Assembly: GCA_963821755.1 (NCBI GenBank)
Contig: CAWGEX010000002.1
Location: 558,001-622,000, forward strand
Length of the DNA: 64,000 nucleotides
Direction: 5' to 3'
Source of the DNA: Bog-473 sp963821755
GTDB taxonomy: Bacteria; Actinomycetota; Acidimicrobiia; Acidimicrobiales; RAAP-2
In this document: piece by piece, positions 43,015 to 51,750 of the stretch
How the letters are laid out: every line of letters starts with the position of its first letter
How positions within the stretch are numbered: the first letter of the stretch is position 1
Notes under the pieces: generated by a model
Databases searched by the model: none
What the model was told of the DNA's origin: nothing
Seen by the model: the letters and a program-made list of their open reading frames with translations, nothing else
Position numbers and translations under genes: made by a program

Positions 43015-43635
43015 TTAGTTCTCCAGCCACTCGGCCACCAACTCGGCCTCACGCCTGACCCACTCTTCCGACGTGATGGCATAACGCATGTGGTCTTCCC
43101 ACACCCCGTCGATTTCCAGGAATCGCTCGGCAATCCCTTCTTCACGAATGCCGAGCTTTTCGACCACGCGCCGGCTGGGCAAATTTCTGGGGATGATGGA
43201 GATCTCCACCCGATGCAAAGAGATCGCCTCGAAGGCGAAGCGAAGCGTGACGACCACGGCTTCGGGGACGAATCCTCGCCCAGCCAATGACTCGTCGATC
43301 CAGTAGCCGATGAAGGCACTTTGGAATGGTCCCCGCTGAATGGAGGACAGCGTCACCTCGCCGGCGAACCGTTCCCCGACGAAGATACCGAATCCGTAGC
43401 CACTTCCGAGGTGCCGTTCCCGCTCTCGTATACCGCACCGGGCGGCGAAACTCGGCCGGTCCTCCGAAGGTACGGGGGCTCCCTTGGGTCGGGGTTCCCA
43501 CCGCAACAGCCATTCAGCGCACCTCGTCCGCACCGCATGCCACTCATCGAAGTCGTGCTCCGTCAACGGTCGCAGGACCACCCGCTGGCCGTGCAGCTCA
43601 AGGGGGGGATGGCGGACCGCCCGTGCCGCGGTCAT
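43015..43635 (-). CDS. GNAT acetyltransferase, RimJ/RimL type
   Basis: A 206-residue N-acetyltransferase with the RimJ-like pattern LHGQRVVLRPLTEHDFDEWH at the start, the acetyl-CoA core GYWIDESLAGRGFVPEAV and SIIPRNLPSRRVVEKLGIREEG. Family members acetylate protein N-termini, including ribosomal S5 and L12, or small molecules. The ATG overlaps the stop of the aminotransferase gene (ATGA), so the two are coupled. It is convergent with the SDR-like gene, with only four bases between the stops. Confidence 0.88.
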   Translation of the reverse strand: MTAARAVRHPPLELHGQRVVLRPLTEHDFDEWHAVRTRCAEWLLRWEPRPKGAPVPSEDRPSFAARCGIRERERHLGSGYGFGIFVGERFAGEVTLSSIQRGPFQSAFIGYWIDESLAGRGFVPEAVVVTLRFAFEAISLHRVEISIIPRNLPSRRVVEKLGIREEGIAERFLEIDGVWEDHMRYAITSEEWVRREAELVAEWLEN

Positions 43636-44732
43636 CGGCCGAGTACTTCCGCCAGGGCACCGAGAAGCGTCACCACGTTACGCCGGCGTGCCGTGTGCCC
43701 CATGCAGCCGATACGCCACACCTGACCCGCCAACTGGCCGGCTCCGGCCCCGATCTCAATGCCAAAGCGCTCGAGAAGCAGGCGCCGGCAGTCTGCCTCT
43801 GACCGGCCCGTGGGCCCGGTGGCCGGCACCCGGACGGTGGTGAGCTGGGGCAGGCGGTGCGTGGCCTCGGCGAACAGTTCGAGTCCGAGTTGCTCGAGGC
43901 CGTCACGCAGAAGCTGTCCACATTCAGCGTGGCGAGCGTGCGCGGCGGCAAAGCCCTCCTCGATGACGACGCCCAAACCGGCATGAAGCGCCGCCACCAT
44001 CGTGACCGGCGCCGTGTGGTGATACACGCGTCCACCCTCGGTACCGCCGTCGACGTAGCGCGACAGGAGATTGAGATCGAGGTACCAACTCGACGGCCGC
44101 TCCACCAGCCGGGCGCGGGCGGCATCGGACACGGTCAGCGGAGCCAGGCCCGGCGGCACGCCCAAACACTTCTGGGTGCCGCTGTAGGCCACGTCAACAC
44201 CCCACTCGTCGACCGCCACCTCGATACCGCCGAGCGACGTGACCATGTCGACGAGCAGCAACGCATCACCCTTCTCTGCACCCAACGGCGTGATGTCGTT
44301 GCGCACGCCCGTGGATGTCTCGGCATGGACCAGCGCGATGATGGCCGGTGCCGGGTGCGCTTGGAGGAGAGCCGACGGGGTGAGTGGCGTGCCCCAGGGC
44401 GCGTCGACCCTGACCACCTCTGCTCCGCATCGGGCCGCCACCTCACACATGCGCTCGCCGAAGACGCCGTTGACTCCGATGACAACCGGATCGCCCGCCC
44501 GGACGAAGTTGACGAAGGCTGCTTCCATGCCGGCGGATCCGGTCCCGCTGATGGGAAGGGTCAAGGCATTGGACGTGCCGAAGGCCAGGCGAAGGCGGTC
44601 GTTCGTCTCGTCCAGCAGTGCCAGGAATTCGGGGTCGAGATGTCCCACCACCGGACGGGCCAGGGCCAACATGACTTCGGGGTAGGGATTCGACGGACCG
44701 GGGCCCATGAGCAGGCGGTCGGAAAACGGCAC
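43632..44732 (-). CDS. class V aminotransferase (serine/alanine-glyoxylate type)
   Basis: A 366-residue PLP enzyme: MGPGPSNPYPEV, the GTGSAGMEAAF phosphate loop, HAETSTGVRND, LLLVDMVTSLGG with the pyridine-N Asp, and the PLP lysine in SGTQKCLGVPPGLAP. This is the alanine-glyoxylate/serine-pyruvate aminotransferase family. The GTG at 44732 (VPFSDRLLMGPGPSNP) was chosen because the frame upstream is not family-like; ATG 44709 is the other option. It is divergent from the Ppx/GppA gene and coupled to the GNAT gene. The amino donor cannot be read. Confidence 0.92.
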   Translation of the reverse strand: MPFSDRLLMGPGPSNPYPEVMLALARPVVGHLDPEFLALLDETNDRLRLAFGTSNALTLPISGTGSAGMEAAFVNFVRAGDPVVIGVNGVFGERMCEVAARCGAEVVRVDAPWGTPLTPSALLQAHPAPAIIALVHAETSTGVRNDITPLGAEKGDALLLVDMVTSLGGIEVAVDEWGVDVAYSGTQKCLGVPPGLAPLTVSDAARARLVERPSSWYLDLNLLSRYVDGGTEGGRVYHHTAPVTMVAALHAGLGVVIEEGFAAAHARHAECGQLLRDGLEQLGLELFAEATHRLPQLTTVRVPATGPTGRSEADCRRLLLERFGIEIGAGAGQLAGQVWRIGCMGHTARRRNVVTLLGALAEVLGR

Positions 44733-44910
44733 CCGCGCATCGTGGCAGGTCCGCGCTCTCCGGCGCCAACGCAGACAGACGATCGGGGTCCATCCGTTAG
44801 ATTGCCAAGGTGGAACGGGTCCGTCGGGTTCCGTGGTGTCCCCTCGCCCGGGACCCAGCCATGTCCGTCCATCCAATGGCGCCCCGTTATAGACGGAGCG
44901 GGGAACGCCC

Positions 44911-45840
44911 GTGACGGCGCCAGCACGCGGACGGGTGGCGGCAATCGACTGCGGCACCAATTCCACCCGGCTTTTAGTGGCGAACGCCGACGGCACCACC
45001 CATCTCCGCCTCATGCGGATCACCCGGCTGGGAGCCGGGGTCGATGCCACCGGCGACCTCAACGCTGCGGCCATTGACCGAACCGTGCACGTTCTCCGTG
45101 ACTTCCGTCGAATGATGGACGAGGCCGGCGTGAGCAAAGGCCGACTGGTCACGACGTCTGCCGTCCGTGACGCCCGCAACGGCGACGTCTTCCGGCAGGC
45201 GGCATTGGCGGCGACCGGCCTTCCGGCCGAGCTCCTGTCCGGGGAGGAAGAAGGCCAGCTGGCCTGTGCCGGGGCCACCGCCGGCCTGCCGCCCATTGAC
45301 GGCGATGACCTGGTCGTCGATATCGGGGGTGGTTCGACCGAGCTGGTGGTCCAGCGCCACGGCGTGGTGCAGGCGTTCTCCATGAACATCGGCTGCGTTC
45401 GGCTCTCCGAGCGGTTCCTGACCCACGATCCGCCCGAGGAAGCGGAGATCGCCGCCCTCGTCGCCTTCGTCGATGGGGCCATCGACGGCGCCGTCCGGGC
45501 CCTGCCCGTCCTCTCGACCCTGCGAGACGGTCGACTCGTGGGCGTGGCGGGGACCGTCACCACCCTGGCCGCGCTGTCGCTGGGTCTCCCGGCCTACGAC
45601 AGCGACCAGATCCATCACAGTGTCCTGGACAGGGCGGCGGTGGATCACTGGTGTGCCACGCTGGCGGCGGAGAACTCCGCCGCCCGGGCCGAGCGCCCCG
45701 GCATGGTGGCGGGACGGGCCGACGTCATCGTGGCCGGGGCGTACGTCCTCAGACAGGTGATGGCGTCCTTCGGGTTCGACCGGTGCATTGCGTCGGAAAC
45801 CGACATCTTGGACGGGATCGCCCAGCGCTTGTTGCAATGA
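44911..45840 (+). CDS. ppx: exopolyphosphatase/guanosine pentaphosphatase family (Ppx/GppA)
   Basis: A 309-residue ASKHA-fold phosphatase: AIDCGTNSTRLLV (phosphate 1), TTSAVRDARNG, SGEEEGQLA, DIGGGSTELV (phosphate 2), MNIGCVRLSE and the adenosine-type VAGTVTTLAAL. It is the short form with the two N-terminal domains only, like the actinobacterial Ppx proteins beside DUF501, FtsB and enolase genes. Residue 22 (RLLV) is coded by TTA. The family hydrolyses polyphosphate or pppGpp, linking it to phosphate or stringent responses. Confidence 0.9.
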   Translation: MTAPARGRVAAIDCGTNSTRLLVANADGTTHLRLMRITRLGAGVDATGDLNAAAIDRTVHVLRDFRRMMDEAGVSKGRLVTTSAVRDARNGDVFRQAALAATGLPAELLSGEEEGQLACAGATAGLPPIDGDDLVVDIGGGSTELVVQRHGVVQAFSMNIGCVRLSERFLTHDPPEEAEIAALVAFVDGAIDGAVRALPVLSTLRDGRLVGVAGTVTTLAALSLGLPAYDSDQIHHSVLDRAAVDHWCATLAAENSAARAERPGMVAGRADVIVAGAYVLRQVMASFGFDRCIASETDILDGIAQRLLQ

Positions 45841-45864
45841 CCCCGCCCCGATTCCGACTCTGAC

Positions 45865-45895
45865 CCGGGCCAGGCCCGGCCCCCGCCCGGCCCGG
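45865..45895. terminator. GC-rich hairpin between convergent genes
   Basis: CCGGGCC at 45865-45871 can pair with GGCCCGG at 45889-45895 (or with the nearer copy at 45873-45879). It lies in the 86-base gap between the Ppx stop and the stop of the convergent small gene. No T-run follows, so it is a factor-assisted or structural terminator at best. Confidence 0.4.
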
Positions 45896-45926
45896 AAGGA
45901 CGGTGGCGGGCAAGGCGAGGTGAGGG

Positions 45927-46202
45927 TCAGCCCTGGATCACGTTGTGCACGTCTGCCACCATCGGCTCTTGAAGCTTGACACCGAGTTCAGTCAGGATCG
46001 GGATGAGGGTCGTCCCGAAGGCATCGAAATCTGCCTGCGATTCCCAGATATCGAACACCTGCACCTCACCGTTGGACTCGAGGGCCACGTGGAGGGAACG
46101 CCCCTTGGGCGCTCCCGCACCGGCGGCTTCCAGCTGCTTGATCGCACTTTCATACTTCTTCGGCGTGAATCCGGCGTGAACGAAGTAGATCCCGAGTGCC
46201 AT
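45927..46202 (-). CDS. small alpha-beta barrel protein
   Basis: A 91-residue protein: ALGIYFVHAGFTPKKYESAIKQLEAAGAG, LHVALESNGEVQVFDIWESQADFDAFG, LIPILTELGVKLQEP. The strand VQVFDIWES, a helix, and the closing strand fit the dimeric alpha-beta barrel fold seen in many unnamed actinobacterial proteins. It looks related to the 101-residue protein at 36279-36584. It lies alone between the convergent Ppx gene and the upstream DUF501 gene. Confidence 0.75.
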   Translation of the reverse strand: MALGIYFVHAGFTPKKYESAIKQLEAAGAGAPKGRSLHVALESNGEVQVFDIWESQADFDAFGTTLIPILTELGVKLQEPMVADVHNVIQG

Positions 46203-46386
46203 GCTGCACCAGCCTTTTCTGCGTCATCGACGCCGTTCGCCACTGTGGGGTGTCGCCGCGACAGTATCCGGCTGGCGACGAAGGTTCAACGGGCGCTGCC
46301 ATCGCCTGCGGAGGATCAGAACGCGGTCGGCCCACGTGACCGATCGGCGAATGACCCTTCCCTCCCGGCCGGCCTTCGTCCGACGG

Positions 46387-46866
46387 CTAGGGCCGGGTCA
46401 GCCCGATCCGGACTGCCGCCCAGTCGCCGACGGGGTCGTCCCCGCCGACCAGCCACCACGCCACATGGGCATGGATGCACTTGACCCCTCTGCGGGTTCC
46501 CCCGACGCCGCCACTGGGCCGGGGGCCCCGCCATCCCGCCGGCACGAGCGCGTCACGCTCAGCGGCGTATCGGACATGCGCCGCCGCCAGTGCCTCTGCA
46601 TCGACCGCCAGCTCGGCGTCCTTGACGCCGCCTTCGGATTCGAGCAGTCCGATCCGGGACCGAATGACGGGGTCGACCAGCCAGTAGCGGGTCGGCATGG
46701 GCGTGCCGTCCAGCAGGAGCGGATCGTTGGCGATGACCATGGGTTGGCCGTCCGCCCGACGCCGGGCCACGCAGAAGTGCCCGATGGGATCTCGGCCCAG
46801 GAGCTGCGCTACCGCGTCCCGGTCGGTCGTCGACGGCGGTACTCCGGCCATGTCCTGGGTGTTCAA
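46387..46866 (-). CDS. DUF501 family protein
   Basis: A 159-residue protein with AVAQLLGRDPIGHFCVARR, PTRYWLVDPVIRSRIGLLESEGGVKDAE, and GGVGGTRRGVKCIHAHVAWWLVGGDDPVG. The last motif is the hallmark of DUF501 (conserved Cys and His). The gene order DUF501, FtsB, enolase is conserved in actinobacteria (Rv1025, Rv1024, Rv1023 in M. tuberculosis). The TTG at 46866 overlaps the FtsB stop (TTGA); ATG 46851 (MAGVPPSTT) is the alternative start. Function is unknown; the conserved Cys/His suggest a metal site or thiol chemistry. Confidence 0.87.
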   Translation of the reverse strand: MNTQDMAGVPPSTTDRDAVAQLLGRDPIGHFCVARRRADGQPMVIANDPLLLDGTPMPTRYWLVDPVIRSRIGLLESEGGVKDAELAVDAEALAAAHVRYAAERDALVPAGWRGPRPSGGVGGTRRGVKCIHAHVAWWLVGGDDPVGDWAAVRIGLTRP

Positions 46867-47414
46867 CGCCAGAATTCGAGCGCGTTCAGCATGCGGGCGA
46901 GCGCCCCTTCCGCCGGTGCGGCCCCCGAGCTCACCGAAGCACGCGGTGGGGACGGTGGGCCGGCGGTGGGTTGTGTCGTCGTGGTGACGGTCCCGGGAGG
47001 CAGCTCCGATGCCGCCGTTGGGGCCACCGGTGCGTTGTTGCCCGGATCGCCGGCGTAGGGGGCATTCGCCGGAGCGACGCCCGAGGGCGGCAACACCGCA
47101 TAGGCCTTCTGGCCCGGACTCACCAATTGATATTGCTGGCGCGCGATGCGACCGATCTCGGCGGCATCAGTGAGGTTCTGCCGCTCCTGGTTGAGCGCGG
47201 CGTCCTCGGAGCGCAGCTGCAGCAACTGCCCGCTCGTCCCGGCCAGGCTGGCGCGCTGGTGATAGAGCGCGCTGGCGGGAAACCACGCGGCCAGAATGAC
47301 GGCGGACAGCACGGTGGCCCCGATCAAGAGCAATCGAGTACGGCGGGACTCGCGTGATGCTCGTTTTTCCGTTCGGGTGGGCTGCTTCTTGGCCGCACGA
47401 TGTGCCTTAGGCAT
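46863..47414 (-). CDS. ftsB: FtsB/DivIC-type septum formation initiator
   Basis: A 183-residue bitopic membrane protein: basic cytoplasmic N-terminus with TRTEKRASRESRRTR, transmembrane helix at about 28-46, then a short coiled coil (ASLAGTSGQLLQLRSEDAALNQERQNLTD) and the IGRIARQQYQLVSPGQKAY motif of FtsB/FtsL-like divisome proteins. The last 70 residues are a Pro/Thr/Ala-rich tail beyond the usual length. The ATG at 47414 overlaps the enolase stop by eight bases (ATGCCTAA). It acts with FtsQ and FtsL at the septum. Confidence 0.88.
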   Translation of the reverse strand: MPKAHRAAKKQPTRTEKRASRESRRTRLLLIGATVLSAVILAAWFPASALYHQRASLAGTSGQLLQLRSEDAALNQERQNLTDAAEIGRIARQQYQLVSPGQKAYAVLPPSGVAPANAPYAGDPGNNAPVAPTAASELPPGTVTTTTQPTAGPPSPPRASVSSGAAPAEGALARMLNALEFWR

Positions 47415-48702
47415 TGGCGCCACCCTGCGAACCGGCCAGGGACGCCCGCCCTGGAAATGTGGCCGACTGACCAAGGTCTTCTTCGATTCGCAGCAGCTGG
47501 TTGTACTTGGCCACCCGATCCGAACGCGCCGGGGCGCCCGCCTTTATCTGTCCGGCGTTGACCGCCACGGCCAGGTCGGCGATCGTGGTGTCCTCCGTCT
47601 CGCCTGATCGGTGCGAGATCACGGCGCGGTAGCTGGATCGATGGGCCAGCGCGATGGTATCGAGGGTCTCGGTCAAGGTGCCGATTTGATTGAGCTTGAC
47701 CAGGACCGCGTTGGCCACGCCTTCCCGTACGCCGCGCTCGAGCAACGTCACGTTGGTCACGAAGATGTCGTCCCCCACCAACTGGACCTTCTGTCCGAGG
47801 GCCTCGGTCAGCCGCGCCCATCCATCCCAGTCCTCCTCGGCCATCCCGTCCTCGATGGAGACGATCGGGAAACGATCGACCAGATCGACCCAGTAATCGA
47901 CCAACTCGGCCGAGCTCAAGGTGCGACCTTCTCCGGTCAGGACATACGAACCCTTGTCCCAGAGTTCGCTGGTCGCGGGGTCCAGGGCCAGCGCGATTTC
48001 CCCTCCGGGTACGCGACCGGCCAGTTCTATCGCTTCGACCAGGAGCTTGACGGCGTCCTCGTTGGCCGGAAGGTCTGGTGCGAATCCGCCCTCGTCACCG
48101 ACGGCCGTGGCCAGATTCCGTTCGGCCAGCACCGACCGCAGGGCATGATACGTCTCGGCGCCCCAGCGCAGCGCCTCACTAAAGGATGCCGCGCCGACGG
48201 GCATCAGCATGAACTCTTGAAAATCGATGGAGTTGCGGGCGTGCGCGCCACCGTTGAGGACGTTGAGCATGGGAACAGGCAAGGCGTGTGCATTGGTACC
48301 GCCGATTGACCTGAACAGTGGCAGGTCGAGTTCGTCAGCCACCGACTTGGCGTTGGCCAGGGACACCGCCAGCATGGCGTTGGCGCCCAACGAGGCCTTG
48401 TCCGGCGTGCCGTCCAAATCGATCATGGTGAGGTCGATGCTTCGCTGATCGATGGCGTCCAATCCGCCCAGCGCGTCGGCGATGCTCCCGTTCACATGTG
48501 ACACGGCCTGTTGCACGCCCTTGCCACCGAAGCGCTTCCCTCCATCCCGGAGCTCGACCGCTTCGTGTATCCCAGTCGATGCGCCCGATGGAGCGATGGC
48601 CCGGCCTCGAGCCCCTGAACTGAGGATCACCTCGGCTTCGACCGTCGGATTGCCGCGGGAATCGAGGACCTCTCGCCCAATCACGTGCTCAATGGCGCTC
48701 AC
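47407..48702 (-). CDS. eno: enolase
   Basis: A 431-residue phosphopyruvate hydratase, converting 2-phosphoglycerate to phosphoenolpyruvate. It has the N-terminal GREVLDSRGNPTVEAEV, GASTGIHEAVELRDG, the SIEDGMAEEDWDGW metal loop, VGDDIFVTN, VLVKLNQIGT (catalytic Lys) and SHRSGETEDTTIADLAV. All catalytic residues are present. The GTG at 48702 follows GAGGGAG by about eight bases; the frame extends further but without family-like sequence. It heads the eno-ftsB-DUF501 operon. A glycosyltransferase lies on the other strand between it and mazG, which breaks the usual order. Confidence 0.97.
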   Translation of the reverse strand: MSAIEHVIGREVLDSRGNPTVEAEVILSSGARGRAIAPSGASTGIHEAVELRDGGKRFGGKGVQQAVSHVNGSIADALGGLDAIDQRSIDLTMIDLDGTPDKASLGANAMLAVSLANAKSVADELDLPLFRSIGGTNAHALPVPMLNVLNGGAHARNSIDFQEFMLMPVGAASFSEALRWGAETYHALRSVLAERNLATAVGDEGGFAPDLPANEDAVKLLVEAIELAGRVPGGEIALALDPATSELWDKGSYVLTGEGRTLSSAELVDYWVDLVDRFPIVSIEDGMAEEDWDGWARLTEALGQKVQLVGDDIFVTNVTLLERGVREGVANAVLVKLNQIGTLTETLDTIALAHRSSYRAVISHRSGETEDTTIADLAVAVNAGQIKAGAPARSDRVAKYNQLLRIEEDLGQSATFPGRASLAGSQGGANA

Positions 48703-48948
48703 AACGTCACTCCCTCGATATCCGCCCTGGTGGGACACCGGAGGTCAAGACTAGTGGGTACACCCTCCGAGTTTGCGGAGGCCACAGCGATGGCGCCACG
48801 ACCCGTGGCCCCGGTGGACGAGCACCGTTCCGTCCGGCTCGTCGGGCCGCTGCGTCGGGTCAATCGACCAATTCCGGCGTACGGTAATCTCGGTGCGCGG
48901 CATGCTGCGGCATGGCCTGCGACTCACGACCACCGGGAAGCGAGCGAC

Positions 48949-50265
48949 GTGTCTTCACCGCAGGGCAACAGCCGAGATCAGGGAGTCGCCACCGGGACCA
49001 TCGGCTTCCGACCGGCGGACGCGCCGAGGGCGTCGATCATCGTCACCGGATGGCGGTCGGCTCCCTACCTCATCGATTGCCTGAGATCGCTGGAGGCCCG
49101 GATCCGCTCGGTGCCGTCGGAGGTGATCGTGTCATTGAATGAACCGACCCCGGCGTTGCTCGGAGCGATCGGACGCGAGGTGGACGGGATCGAACTGCTG
49201 GCCTCATCGGTCAACCGGGGATTCGGTGGGGCCTGCAATCGAGGGTGCGCCGCGGCCCGGGGCGATCTGCTCGTCCTGCTCAACGACGACGCCATTGTCC
49301 TCGACGGCTGGCTGGAGTCGCTCGTCACCGCGGCCGACCAACACGAGGAGGCCGGCGCCGTGGGAAGCCGGATCCGACTCGAGAACGGCGACCTGCAAGA
49401 AGAAGGCGCCGTGATCTGGGCCGACGGCGCCACCACCCTCATTGGCTACGGTCATGCGGAGGAGCGTCCCGGGGATCGCGGTCTCCGTCGAGTGGACTAT
49501 TGCAGCGCGGCCTCCCTGCTGGTCAAACGAGCCACCTGGGATTCGTCGGGCGGGATCGACCCGGGATACTTTCCCGCCTACTTCGAAGACGTGGACCTCT
49601 GCATGAAAATCCAAGCGGGTGGCCAGACCATCCTCTATCAGCCACGGTCGACGGTGGTCCACCGCGAGGGTTCAAGTACCAGCCAGGCCTACCGAACTTT
49701 TCTGGCCGAACGCAACAAGCGCCGCTTCGCCGCCCGTTGGTCGCCGGCGTTATCCCTCTTTGAGCCCCCGGAGCAGGACAGCCCCGAGGCCGTGGCCCGA
49801 GCGGCGAAGTTAGGGGCAAATCGGCCCCTCCCGCTCCCCGGGCCCCTCCCGCTCATCGACGATCCCCGAGAACTGGCTGGGGACACCGACGAGGACTACC
49901 TCCGCCGGCACATTGACATTCTCATGGCGTATGCCGCCGCGCTGGAGGACGACGTGGCGGCCCGAGCGGCGACGGCGAGCGAACTCGAGACCAGCCGGGC
50001 CGAGCATGAGGAGGAGATCCACCGGTTGCACCACGCAGTGGCGGCGCTGCAGTCACGGGTGGCTGAGCTGCAGTCAGAGAGCGCGGACCGGCAGGCCCGC
50101 GTGGAGGACCTGGAGGCCGAACTCACGGTCTTCGCACAGCGAGGCCGATATCGGTTGATCGATAAGGCGTACGACATCGCCGCGTCGGTCCCGGGCTTCC
50201 AACGGTCGCTGCAGTGGGCCGACGGTCGTCACCGGGCCAGGATGCAGCGAAGGGCTGGCGACTGA
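48949..50265 (+). CDS. GT2 glycosyltransferase with C-terminal coiled coil
   Basis: A 438-residue GT-A enzyme of the rhamnosyltransferase-like GT2 group: ASIIVTGWRSAPYLIDCLRSL, NRGFGGACNRGCAAARGDLLVLLNDDAIV (NDD as the metal site), EEGAVIWADG, YCSAASLLVKRATW, PGYFPAYFEDVDLCMKI. Residues 345-400 form a coiled coil (ALEDDVAARAATASELETS and following) with a helical end, so it may be membrane-associated or oligomeric. The GTG at 48949 has GGGAAG eight bases upstream. It is the only plus-strand gene in the housekeeping block and may be an insertion there. Confidence 0.82.
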   Translation: MSSPQGNSRDQGVATGTIGFRPADAPRASIIVTGWRSAPYLIDCLRSLEARIRSVPSEVIVSLNEPTPALLGAIGREVDGIELLASSVNRGFGGACNRGCAAARGDLLVLLNDDAIVLDGWLESLVTAADQHEEAGAVGSRIRLENGDLQEEGAVIWADGATTLIGYGHAEERPGDRGLRRVDYCSAASLLVKRATWDSSGGIDPGYFPAYFEDVDLCMKIQAGGQTILYQPRSTVVHREGSSTSQAYRTFLAERNKRRFAARWSPALSLFEPPEQDSPEAVARAAKLGANRPLPLPGPLPLIDDPRELAGDTDEDYLRRHIDILMAYAAALEDDVAARAATASELETSRAEHEEEIHRLHHAVAALQSRVAELQSESADRQARVEDLEAELTVFAQRGRYRLIDKAYDIAASVPGFQRSLQWADGRHRARMQRRAGD

Positions 50266-50271
50266 AGCCAG

Positions 50272-51747
50272 TCAGCGACTCCTCGCCGACTGGCCCTCCA
50301 GCTCAACGATGAGGTCCCGGAAGGCCAGGGCACGCGAGCGCAACGCCTGCTCGGGATCGATCCCGAGGCGGCGGGCCAGATCGGCCAGTGCGAAGAGGAG
50401 ATCACCCACCAGGTCCTCGATGGCCGCCGTGGCGGTGGCGAGGGGAGCGTCGGCGTCGACGTCGGCGTCGGCGTCGGCGACGGCGGGGAGGTCGTCGGCC
50501 AGCGCGGCGATCTGCTGGCCCAGGCCCGCCAGGCCCGCCAGGCCCGCCGGGCCCTCACCGAGAGCGGGCGCATGCAGGTTGACGGCCAACGCCTTGCGCT
50601 GCAGCTTGGTGGAGAGCAGGAGGGCCGGGAGTGCGTTCGGGATCCCGTCGGTCACGCTGGAGCGACCCTTCTCCCGCTGCTTGATCTCCTCCCAATTGGA
50701 CACGACCTCCTCGGCCGTGGCCGCATTGAGGTCCCCGAACACGTGGGGATGGCGGTGCACCAACTTGTCGTGCACGCCCCGGGCCACGTCGGCCAAGGTG
50801 AACCGGCCCTCGTCCTCGGCCAACCGGGCGTGGAACACGATCTGGAAGAGCAGGTCCCCCAGCTCTTCTTCCAGATGTGCGAAGGCCGAGCCATCCGCGT
50901 CCCCCGGGTCTTCCATTTCACCCAGGGCATCGAGGACCTCGTAGGACTCCTCAAGTAGGTGCGGCCTCAGCGTCGAATGCGTTTGCGCCCGGTCCCACGG
51001 GCACTCGGCCCGCAGCGTGCGCACCAGCTCTTCCAACCGGGTCATCTCGTCGGTCCCCCGTGCACTCCCGTGGCGGGGAATGAAAAGCGAGGTGAGGTGG
51101 TCGGGGGCGATGGTGCGGTCCATCTCCCACCAACCGACCGGGACGATCTGCTCGTCGTCGAGTCCCAGGTGGTGCAGGAGCACCACCTCGGGGGGCACAC
51201 GATCCTCATGCTCTCCGGCCGACAGCTTGATCTCCGAGAGCAGCGACCGCGACCAGCACTGGGCCACCAGACATGGCCCGGCGCGGCCGTCGGTCTGCCC
51301 CGCGAAGCGCTCGGCATCGACCAGACGCACTCCCTCGCTGAGCGGGTCCAGGCCGAGGCGCTCCCACGCCAGGTCCAGAAACGAGAGTCCGGGGACGATG
51401 GAGACCTCCACCCTGGGGTCGGCGCGCAGGAGCTCGACCGTTCGCTCGGCTATCAGCGGCGAGCCGGGTACGGCGTAGACGATGGGCGCCGGCGCGTGGT
51501 GGCCGGCCACGGTGACGAGCTCCTCCACCATGGCCCGGTAGACCTCTTCGAAGGTCTCTGCCTCCTCATAGTGGTGGTCGAGGGATTCGACACCGACCAG
51601 GCCCGCCGCGGCGGGATGGCGGAGGGTGCGAACCAGGACTCGTTCGGCCGCGGCCATGAGCTCGACGACCACGCTGCTCAGATAGGAGGCACCGGCCGGG
51701 CCAAGGCCCACCACGGTGATGCGGGGCCGCGGGCCTGCCCCGTTCAC
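50272..51747 (-). CDS. mazG: MazG nucleoside triphosphate pyrophosphohydrolase fused to a tetrapyrrole-methylase-like domain
   Basis: A 491-residue two-domain protein. Residues 8-225 have the SAM-dependent tetrapyrrole methylase fold (ITVVGLGPAGASYLS, YAVPGSPLIAERTVELL, IVPGLSFLDLAWERLGL), and residues 240-490 the MazG domain (LEELVRTLRAECPWDRAQTH, LLEESYEVLDALGE, LEEELGDLLFQIVFHARL, VHRHPHVFGD). This fusion is like Bacillus YabN. MazG hydrolyses NTPs, including aberrant ones. A low-complexity insert (GLAGLAGLG, DADADVDADA) from microsatellite DNA lies near residues 400-440. Stop-to-start spacing from the foldase gene is three bases. Confidence 0.92.
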   Translation of the reverse strand: MNGAGPRPRITVVGLGPAGASYLSSVVVELMAAAERVLVRTLRHPAAAGLVGVESLDHHYEEAETFEEVYRAMVEELVTVAGHHAPAPIVYAVPGSPLIAERTVELLRADPRVEVSIVPGLSFLDLAWERLGLDPLSEGVRLVDAERFAGQTDGRAGPCLVAQCWSRSLLSEIKLSAGEHEDRVPPEVVLLHHLGLDDEQIVPVGWWEMDRTIAPDHLTSLFIPRHGSARGTDEMTRLEELVRTLRAECPWDRAQTHSTLRPHLLEESYEVLDALGEMEDPGDADGSAFAHLEEELGDLLFQIVFHARLAEDEGRFTLADVARGVHDKLVHRHPHVFGDLNAATAEEVVSNWEEIKQREKGRSSVTDGIPNALPALLLSTKLQRKALAVNLHAPALGEGPAGLAGLAGLGQQIAALADDLPAVADADADVDADAPLATATAAIEDLVGDLLFALADLARRLGIDPEQALRSRALAFRDLIVELEGQSARSR

Positions 51748-51750
51748 GAT

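Noticed and set aside
43632..45563. Aminotransferase with a 270-residue N-terminal extension
   Set aside because: The extension is antisense to the first two thirds of ppx and lacks any domain; the family begins at GTG 44732.
48685..48948. N-terminal extension of the GT2 at 48949
   Set aside because: It would overlap the start of enolase and has no conserved sequence; the GTG at 48949 has a ribosome site.
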